This document shows, piece by piece, positions 58,009-64,000 of a stretch of 64,000 nt of DNA (position 1 is the stretch's first letter; every line of letters starts with the position of its first letter). The notes beneath the pieces are model-generated. The model saw only the letters and a list, made by a program, of their open reading frames with translations, did not search any database and had not been told where the DNA came from. The stretch is from a candidate division TM6 bacterium GW2011_GWE2_42_60 (lineage in GTDB: Bacteria > Babelota > Babeliae > Babelales > Babelaceae), in assembly GCA_000996275.1 (NCBI GenBank), contig LCEG01000001.1:1-64000 (forward strand). The letters run 5' to 3'. A program made the position numbers and the translations under genes.

Positions 58009-60114
58009 ATGTTGAGAATAAAATATGGCTTGGCGCTGGTTTTTACTTTATCCCTATGCCCGCTCTTGGGCATGCAAGAAGAGCTTATAGAAGAAAAAAA
58101 AGTTGAAGAAAAGGAAATGTGTACCATCTGCATTGATGCACTCGATAAAAAAGAGGCAGATAGTTGTTGTGCCTTGGCGTGTGGTCACGTATTTCATACG
58201 TCGTGTATATTGAGTTATCTATTGGTAAAGTGCCCACATAGTGCTGAATTCGGCGGCGGGATACAGGAGATAGACCCGTCTGGCGCGATATTTATGTGCC
58301 CGCTCTGCAGAAAAGAGCATGGTGATTGGGACTCTCTTTTTAAACAGGGTGATAGATGGTGGGGGAAGCGGCCTCTGAAGGAGCGATTAGATAGTCTTTT
58401 AGTTTTGCCACCTCATGTTTTTAAGCAGACTTTAAAAAAGGCTTTCAAAAAAGATGAGACAAAGAAAACGGTGGAAGAAGCATTTCTTAATTTTACTTTG
58501 GAAGAGCAAAAGCGGTTTTTAGGAAGACTTTCTTTTGATGAGCGTATTTTTTATTTTCGCTTACTCTGTGAGAAAAATAAGCTGCCATGCAAGAATTTTG
58601 ATGAAGTACGCTTGTCTATGGAAATACTGCATGACGGTGTGTTGCTTCGCCCAGAAGATAGGCTTTTTCTAATTAAAGATAATGACGAAGGGCGTTTTTC
58701 AGAGTTTAAAACGCTTGAGAGTGAAGTGCAAGGATTTATTTTGTCATTCTATAGTGAAAAACTTTCGGACAAGCTTTTTTTTGACTGCTTCAGAGAGCTT
58801 TGCAGTAAGAAACGTTCATGCATGGGGGATATTTATCTTGTTGTTGCACTTAAAAAAGACTGGACGCGATTAGGAGACCAAGCGTTGTTGTTTGCTCAAT
58901 GCTTTGCCTGGGATATGGCAAATCCTAAAAACAAGAAGTTTTTTTTGGGATGTCTATGGGGACTGCTTGGCAATGAAGCAAGTGTTAGTCTTTTGAAAGA
59001 CTATGTGAATGACAAGCATGTTGATTTTGTTGATAAAACGACTGTCTTGTGTGATAGATGGAAATTATTAGATGAAGTCACGCAATTGAGCTGTTTAAAA
59101 ACTCTTTTTGATGGAAGTGTATCAAAGCGTGGGATTCTTCTTAATGTACTGTGGGATTTCATCCAGCCGGTAACGAGAGATAAGTATGTGGAGATAACTT
59201 TTGAGTCAGGTGCCTCATTTGCCGTGTTACTTAGTTTATGGGGGAGATTCCAGCCAGAGCAGCAGATGCGTTTTGTTAAGAAGGTTTGGGAGAACAGTAA
59301 TTGGAAGGATAAAGGAGATAATGAAATTAATTCCGCTATTAAGCTTTTTGGCAAATTTACTCCTGAGCAGTCAAAAGAATTGACTGAATATTTGATGCAG
59401 AGTGAAGAAGTGTCAAAAACGATTCAAGGGATATTAGTATCCTCTCAGGGCCCAATTTATATTAATATGCCGATATGGGGAAAGCTTTTGAAGCCCGAAC
59501 AGAAGAAATCAGTGGCAACTCAGTTTTTTCATAATTTGTGTGGCAATGGGAAAAAAATAAAACCACCGATATTCTCTTCAGATTTTATAGCATGTTTAGG
59601 AACAGAAGATCAGCAAAAATGTTTTAGATTTGTTCTTGATGCTGATTTGTCTCTGCTTGCAAAAGTAAAAAGACTGGAAAGCTATTCCTCTCTTGATGGG
59701 ACGATTGATATAATTCAAAATGATGATGTTGTTTGTAAGACGCTCCTCGATAATTTTGATAATGTATCCGTAAAAGATCGGCTTTCTATCTGTGGCTACT
59801 TAGTCTTCTTTCCTCTGCTCAGAAAAAAGGTGCTGAATTCTCGAGCTGACTCACAAGTAACCAGGGAAAAATATAAGTATTTAAAAACAGCATATCCGAT
59901 AAAGAGTCTTGCTTTTCTCCGTTTTTTTAATAGAGTTTTTGATGCCAGCAATTCGACCGAAAAGTGTTTTTTTGTGGAGCGTTTCTGGAAGAAGTTGCCA
60001 GCAGGTAGTGGCGTTCAAAGCTATTATAAAAAACGTATAGTGAACGAGTGCGAGCTTGACCATATAAAAGCTTATACGTCGATTCTTGGTCTTAATGCGA
60101 TAGATGAGAAATAA
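58009..60114 (+). CDS. Exported RING-H2 finger protein with a long helical C-terminus
   Basis: 701 residues with a signal peptide (core ALVFTLSLCPLLG). A RING-H2 finger follows: C38-x2-C41-x16-C58-x-H60-x2-H63-x2-C66-x30-C97-x2-C100, matching the eukaryotic consensus including the long last loop. The remaining 600 residues are helical, likely an alpha-solenoid, with repeats of the L-x-x-E-x-x-x-x-F type and no other known domain. The ATG at 58009 is chosen because GAGGAAAGAG precedes it directly and the signal peptide follows; the frame extends upstream to 57922. It is first in a unit with the genes at 60118 and 61526. Confidence 0.88.
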   Translation: MLRIKYGLALVFTLSLCPLLGMQEELIEEKKVEEKEMCTICIDALDKKEADSCCALACGHVFHTSCILSYLLVKCPHSAEFGGGIQEIDPSGAIFMCPLCRKEHGDWDSLFKQGDRWWGKRPLKERLDSLLVLPPHVFKQTLKKAFKKDETKKTVEEAFLNFTLEEQKRFLGRLSFDERIFYFRLLCEKNKLPCKNFDEVRLSMEILHDGVLLRPEDRLFLIKDNDEGRFSEFKTLESEVQGFILSFYSEKLSDKLFFDCFRELCSKKRSCMGDIYLVVALKKDWTRLGDQALLFAQCFAWDMANPKNKKFFLGCLWGLLGNEASVSLLKDYVNDKHVDFVDKTTVLCDRWKLLDEVTQLSCLKTLFDGSVSKRGILLNVLWDFIQPVTRDKYVEITFESGASFAVLLSLWGRFQPEQQMRFVKKVWENSNWKDKGDNEINSAIKLFGKFTPEQSKELTEYLMQSEEVSKTIQGILVSSQGPIYINMPIWGKLLKPEQKKSVATQFFHNLCGNGKKIKPPIFSSDFIACLGTEDQQKCFRFVLDADLSLLAKVKRLESYSSLDGTIDIIQNDDVVCKTLLDNFDNVSVKDRLSICGYLVFFPLLRKKVLNSRADSQVTREKYKYLKTAYPIKSLAFLRFFNRVFDASNSTEKCFFVERFWKKLPAGSGVQSYYKKRIVNECELDHIKAYTSILGLNAIDEK

Positions 60115-60117
60115 GCG

Positions 60118-61506
60118 ATGATGTATAAATGTGCTCTTATTTTTTTGAGTTTATTTACCAGTATGTTGGCTTTTTCAGTAGAACAAAACACCATTAGTCC
60201 TCATCTTGATGATTCCAGAATACAAGAAATAATTCGAACGGCTTATACCTTTTTTTACCCATTGGTGCTTTTGGAGTTTACACGTCAAAAAACAGCTCCC
60301 ACATTAGCTTCTATGAATCAGTTTTTTCATGTTACCGAAACGCCAAACGAAAAATTTACTCTTATTGTAAGACCCAATGTCGATACGCTTTATTCGTCTG
60401 CGTGGGTTGATGTTTCACAAGAACCAGTTGTTTTCACGGTTCCTGCAATGGGAGATCGTTACTACGTTTTTGAAATGCTTGATCAGTGGAGTGATGTTTT
60501 TGCCGCACCCGGCACGCGCACCAATGGGAATATGGCAGCTTCTTTCGCGTTAGTCCCAATCTGTTGGAAAGGTGAACTACCTTCTGGCATGCAGAAGATT
60601 GAGTGCCCAACGGCATTGGTGTGGATTTTGGGACGCATCCAGATTAATGGTGTTGCAGATCTTTCTGTCGTGCGTGTACTACAAAATGGCTTTACACTGA
60701 CGCCGCTTTCTCTTTATAAAAAAGAAAAATCCAAGCAAAATGACGTTACTGAAAATGTTCAAACGCGTGCATTTGGACGTGCACCGCTTGCGCAGATAGA
60801 AGCGCTCAGTGCAGAGGCTTTTTTTGAGATGGCTTTACGAATATTTGGGCAGACGCAGGCACACAGCAACGATTGGCCGATTCTTACTGAGATGGCATTA
60901 CTTGGTCTTGTCCCCGGAGGTACTTTAGCACAGCTTGATGCGCGTGTTGTTTTGAATATGCAGAAGGCTTACGCAGAAGCAATAGCTTTATTAAAAAAGA
61001 GCGCAGGAAAAATAGGACTTGTAACCGATGGGTGGATGATAGCAACCAAAACAGGGACCTATGGAACTGATTATTTTGAACGGGCACTTGTTGCTCGATT
61101 TGGCGTGGGTGCAAATGTGCCGCAAGATGCCGTTTACCCTTCAACGTACGTTGATTGTATGGGTGAGCTACTCGATGGAAAGCGTGAATATGTCTTGCAT
61201 TTTGATGTAAAACAACTACCACCAGTGCGTGCATTTTGGTCAGTGACTTTGTATAACCAAGAGGGTTTTTTGGTTGCTAATGAGCTGAATCGGTATGCGC
61301 TTGGGGATCGAGATGCCTTAAAATATAATAAAGATGGTTCGCTTGATATTTTTATTCAACACAAAAAACCAATAAGAAAGAATCGAGCCAATTGGCTTCC
61401 GGCGCCTCGAGGACCATTTAATCTTTCGGCACGACTTTATTGGCCCAAAGAAAACGTTTTGCAGGGTGATTGGCATATGCCGCCAGTGATTAAAAAAGTG
61501 AAATAA
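60118..61506 (+). CDS. Exported DUF1254/DUF1214 protein
   Basis: 462 residues with a signal peptide (LIFLSLFTSMLAFSV). Two domains are recognisable: DUF1254 (about 45-190: TRQKTAPTLASMNQF, IVRPNVDTLYSSAWVD, VPAMGDRYYVFEMLDQWSDV) and DUF1214 (about 340-450: FWSVTLYNQEGFLVANELNR, RYALGDRDAL, NWLPAPRGPFNLSARLYWPK). These domains occur together in many bacteria; their function is not established. The gene starts 3 bases after the RING-H2 gene and precedes the NTPase gene by 19 bases, so the three are probably one operon. Confidence 0.9.
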   Translation: MMYKCALIFLSLFTSMLAFSVEQNTISPHLDDSRIQEIIRTAYTFFYPLVLLEFTRQKTAPTLASMNQFFHVTETPNEKFTLIVRPNVDTLYSSAWVDVSQEPVVFTVPAMGDRYYVFEMLDQWSDVFAAPGTRTNGNMAASFALVPICWKGELPSGMQKIECPTALVWILGRIQINGVADLSVVRVLQNGFTLTPLSLYKKEKSKQNDVTENVQTRAFGRAPLAQIEALSAEAFFEMALRIFGQTQAHSNDWPILTEMALLGLVPGGTLAQLDARVVLNMQKAYAEAIALLKKSAGKIGLVTDGWMIATKTGTYGTDYFERALVARFGVGANVPQDAVYPSTYVDCMGELLDGKREYVLHFDVKQLPPVRAFWSVTLYNQEGFLVANELNRYALGDRDALKYNKDGSLDIFIQHKKPIRKNRANWLPAPRGPFNLSARLYWPKENVLQGDWHMPPVIKKVK

Positions 61507-61525
61507 GAGAAGAAAGAATTGAACT

Positions 61526-62122
61526 GTGAAAAAAATAGTAGTCGCATCGCATAATCGATCAAAAATAGAAGGTACGCGTATTGCCTTTGAGCGTTTTTTC
61601 CCTGAAGAAAACTGGATGGTTATTGGAAAGTCTGTTCCTGTAGAGGCGATGATTGAGCGTGAGGTATCGAGTGGATGCCAGGGCGCAGTGAGCGAGCAGC
61701 CGCGAGATGAACAGGAAACTATCCGCGGGGCTTTTCTTCGCAGTAAGTATCTGATGGACCTGGAAATGGAAGAAGCGACTGAGCAAGAGTCGAGTTTTTG
61801 TGTTGCGCTTGAAGCTGGCGTTGCTCCGCACGGCAATGGCCTTCTTGCTTTTACCTGGGCAGCAATTTCGCATGGTGGTAAACCACCGGTCTATGGCCGT
61901 TCATCGAGTTTTATACTCCCACCTCGTATTGTCGAGGCGATGAACCAGGGAGCAACGATGATAGAAGCATGCAAATTGGTTTATCCAGACATGAATCCCA
62001 ATCCGGAAGATGGCCTTGTTTCAATTCTTTCGAGTGGTGCTCTTACAAGGACCGATCAGTCTTCATCGGCAGTTCTGATGGCGCTTTTGCTCCTAAAAAA
62101 TCCGCATTTTTTTAAAAAATGA
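61526..62122 (+). CDS. yjjX: Non-canonical purine NTP phosphatase, YjjX/DUF84 family
   Basis: Removes inosine and xanthosine triphosphates. 198 residues with VVASHNRSKIEGTRIAFERF at the N-terminus, a substrate-binding DEQETIRGAF, the metal-site region SFCVALEAGVAPH and a C-terminal GLVSILSSGALTRTDQSSSA. These match the family in order and length. It starts with GTG at 61526, with a weak purine-rich site. Last of the three-gene unit starting at 58009. Confidence 0.88.
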   Translation: MKKIVVASHNRSKIEGTRIAFERFFPEENWMVIGKSVPVEAMIEREVSSGCQGAVSEQPRDEQETIRGAFLRSKYLMDLEMEEATEQESSFCVALEAGVAPHGNGLLAFTWAAISHGGKPPVYGRSSSFILPPRIVEAMNQGATMIEACKLVYPDMNPNPEDGLVSILSSGALTRTDQSSSAVLMALLLLKNPHFFKK

Positions 62123-62208
62123 TTGTGGAAAATTTTTTTCGCAGTACGCTTTTTTTGGCCAGTAGGTCTCTGGTGTTGTTTTACTCATTACATTGAGGGC
62201 TGTTGCAT

Positions 62209-63273
62209 ATGAAGTTTTCACGATATGTAGTTTTTATGATGGCTGTGTGTACCATTGCCCGTCTTGGAGCGATGGAAAATGATAAAGTTTTGTGCAAGTT
62301 TGAGTATAAACCGGTATATAAGGTAAGTGCCAACACTAACGAGTCTCCTTCTTTATACACAGCCCTTGAGTCTGGAGTTGGTATTTCAGAGGCTATTGGT
62401 CAATGCATTCCAAATTCATATTTCTTGAATAACAAGTCCGAGATGCTTTACGCGATTAATCCAATCTGGAAAACGACTCCGCTGGGTTATGTTGTTCGCC
62501 GATTTGCTGAGGATCTCAAGACACATGCGAATGGTCCCGATTGGTTTCTAGTGATCGGGCAATTGCTTAAAACTAAGGCGGATGTTAATGCAATAGATGT
62601 TTATGGGAAGACTCCTCTGAGAACGCTGGTTGAACTACAAAAAGTTGACCCAAATGCTGGCATAGATGCGATTGACTTGCAAGTAGCGCGTGTTATACGT
62701 CTTTTAATTAAGAACGGTGCTGATATAAGTAAAAACGCGTGCGGAGTCTGGGCCCGTCTGCTTCTTAAGATGGCGTGCTCATCGTCGAAAACTTGGCCCA
62801 AAATGGTAGTTCATGCAGTGTTGCACCCGGAATGGTCTAGGTCCTTTTTTGAAAAATGGCTCAAGAAAGATACGGCGGCACTGAGCACTGTTTTTTCATA
62901 CCTTCTCAAAATTGATAAGGGTATTTGTACAGATAATCTTACAAAGAATCCACATTGGTTAGGTTTTTACTTGGCGAGCATCGCAATAAAAAATGGGGCC
63001 TCGGTAGAGCTGATGGGACTATATAATCAGGTTCCAGCGCCTGGGCTGCGTCCAGTGCTATTTGCGAAAATGCCGCTTTTGACTTACCTATTTGATAACA
63101 TACTCAAGGAACAGAAGCCTCCTCTTGTGAGCAAGAAGCCAGTTTGTCTTGAAGAAGGGTTAGATTCGGTACCGCCGAGCCCTATAAAGGCCTATCTTCC
63201 CTCATCGAATATGCTTGTGTTGACCCGGCTTTCATTAAACAAGAAAAAATCTGTCTCAGAATTAGAAGGCTAG
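62209..63273 (+). CDS. Exported ankyrin-like protein
   Basis: 354 residues with a signal peptide (YVVFMMAVCTIARLGAM). One clear ankyrin-type unit, KADVNAIDVYGKTPLRTLVE, is followed by VIRLLIKNGADISKN; the rest is helical, without a known domain, and ends in a Lys/Ser-rich tail. The ATG at 62209 has GAGGG upstream; a TTG two codons earlier is less likely. A strong terminator lies 28 bases after the stop. Confidence 0.8.
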   Translation: MKFSRYVVFMMAVCTIARLGAMENDKVLCKFEYKPVYKVSANTNESPSLYTALESGVGISEAIGQCIPNSYFLNNKSEMLYAINPIWKTTPLGYVVRRFAEDLKTHANGPDWFLVIGQLLKTKADVNAIDVYGKTPLRTLVELQKVDPNAGIDAIDLQVARVIRLLIKNGADISKNACGVWARLLLKMACSSSKTWPKMVVHAVLHPEWSRSFFEKWLKKDTAALSTVFSYLLKIDKGICTDNLTKNPHWLGFYLASIAIKNGASVELMGLYNQVPAPGLRPVLFAKMPLLTYLFDNILKEQKPPLVSKKPVCLEEGLDSVPPSPIKAYLPSSNMLVLTRLSLNKKKSVSELEG

Positions 63274-63301
63274 AGCCCTACAATACGCTACGTTTTTACT
63301 G

Positions 63302-63328
63302 GGCCTCGCGTTGGCGAGGCCTTTTTTT
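63302..63328 (+). terminator. Rho-independent terminator after the ankyrin-like gene
   Basis: GGCCTCGC (63302-63309) and GCGAGGCC (63314-63321) form a perfect 8-bp stem with a GTTG loop, followed by seven T. Confidence 0.93.
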
Positions 63329-63513
63329 GGTGTCTCTTGGTTTGGGTCGTGCCTTGCAAGAGGAATTTATCGCTTTGGCAGCAACGTTTCAAATTGACAT
63401 TTTTTGAGAAAGAGGTAAGATAGTAATAAAGTTGGTAAGTAGAGGTTTTTTAGAGACCCATTTACCATTTATGTTTAATGTTATTAGTTTATTAAATTTA
63501 AAACGGAGTTTTC

Positions 63514-64000
63514 ATGAAAAAATTGGAAGCGGATATAAAGATTCAAAAATTACAGCGGCCTGAACACGTAGAAGCCGAATTTGTTGTTGTTATTGATGTT
63601 ATTAGAGCATTTACAACGGCTGCTCATGCATTCAATAGAGGCGCAGAAAAAATTATACTTGTTAGCACCGCACAAGAAGCACTTGCGTTAAAAAAAGATC
63701 ACCCAGAGTATGTGCTCATGGGAGAATCTAGCGGAGAACATATTCCAGGGTTTGATTATTGTGGTTCTCCTGTAAAGGTCTCGATGGCAGATCTTAAGGG
63801 TAAAACACTCGTCCAGAGGACTTCATCTGGAACTCAAGGTGTAGTGAGAAGTGTTACATCAAAAAAAATTCTTTGTTCAAGTTTTGTTGTCGCGCAGGCA
63901 ACGTTGGAAAGAATTCGCCAGGTAAAGCCAAAAACAATAACATTTGTTATAACGGGAGGCCTTGTGGGAGATGGAGATGAGGACTTTGCACTTGCTGATT
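63514..64000 (+). CDS. comB: ComB-family (2-phosphosulfolactate phosphatase-like) protein, 3' end cut by the window
   Basis: An ATG with ACGGAG upstream opens a frame that stays open to the window edge (162 codons). The product carries ComB features in order: FVVVIDVIRAFTTAAHAF (usual VDVLRATTT), GAEKIILV, MGESSGEHIPGFDYCGSP (usual GE...GFD.GNSP) and TSSGTQGV (usual TTNGT). ComB acts in coenzyme M or sulfolactate metabolism in some organisms, but many bacterial members have other or unknown roles. The rest of the gene is outside the window. Confidence 0.85.
   Translation, partial: MKKLEADIKIQKLQRPEHVEAEFVVVIDVIRAFTTAAHAFNRGAEKIILVSTAQEALALKKDHPEYVLMGESSGEHIPGFDYCGSPVKVSMADLKGKTLVQRTSSGTQGVVRSVTSKKILCSSFVVAQATLERIRQVKPKTITFVITGGLVGDGDEDFALAD

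Overview
The window looks like a chromosomal segment of a host-associated bacterium with a reduced, effector-rich genome. The best fit is the Dependentiae (TM6/Babeliae) type of amoeba endosymbiont. This is inference from content, not from a marker gene: about half of the proteins carry an N-terminal signal peptide, there are seven to eight exported ankyrin-repeat proteins, two exported RING-finger proteins (one with WD40 repeats), a chagasin-type inhibitor, scavenging and uptake functions (deoxynucleoside kinase, amino-acid-type ABC importer, MFS carrier), and almost no biosynthesis. A chlamydia-like or Legionella-like symbiont is the main alternative. Layout: 0-3 kb holds two small exported/membrane proteins of unknown role, a dispersed palindromic repeat cluster and a baeRF-type protein. 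3-4.3 kb is a UvrC-like nuclease that lacks its usual C-terminus. 4.3-12.3 kb is a striking divergent pair: a 1027-residue exported protein with a caspase-like His/Cys dyad, and a 1484-residue exported protein built from two MutS-like core-plus-ATPase halves. They are separated by a regulatory intergenic region with a perfect palindrome and a duplicated promoter-like segment. 12.3-14.5 kb holds two exported unknowns. 14.5-24.3 kb is housekeeping: rng-gatB, then a tight five-gene operon (M3 peptidase, exported Hsp20, alanine racemase, deoxynucleoside kinase, LolD-like ATPase). 24.3-25.3 kb is a tRNA cluster (Lys-UUU, Lys-CUU, Glu-UUC) with visible sigma-70 promoters and a GIY-YIG gene abutting tRNA-Glu, itself partly duplicated. 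25.3-37.3 kb mixes exported unknowns (a beta-solenoid protein, 1136 and 712 residues), two NUDIX proteins, an AAA/DUF4143 ATPase, and an SPFH/stomatin gene with a RING-WD40 effector in one operon. 37.4-42.15 kb is an ABC importer operon (permease, ATPase, solute-binding protein) followed by two mutually related exported proteins. It is preceded by a possible leader peptide and a hairpin that covers the first ribosome binding site, and it ends at a strong terminator. 42.15-45.9 kb has a CrtI-like oxidoreductase, a HigBA-type toxin-antitoxin cassette lying between an intact chagasin gene and a 76-bp remnant of a second copy, and an exported hemerythrin. 46-56.5 kb is an ankyrin-effector island with a CysM-like synthase and an exported S41 peptidase embedded in it. 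56.6-64 kb has an MFS carrier, a run of RING-H2 effector, DUF1254/DUF1214 protein and YjjX-type NTPase, another ankyrin-like protein, and the start of a ComB-family gene cut by the window edge. Working picture: the housekeeping genes maintain a minimal cell that imports nucleosides and amino acids, while the exported ankyrin, RING, protease-like and protease-inhibitor proteins probably act at the cell surface or on host proteins. No secretion apparatus is present in this window. No database search was possible, so family calls rest on motifs read directly from the translations.
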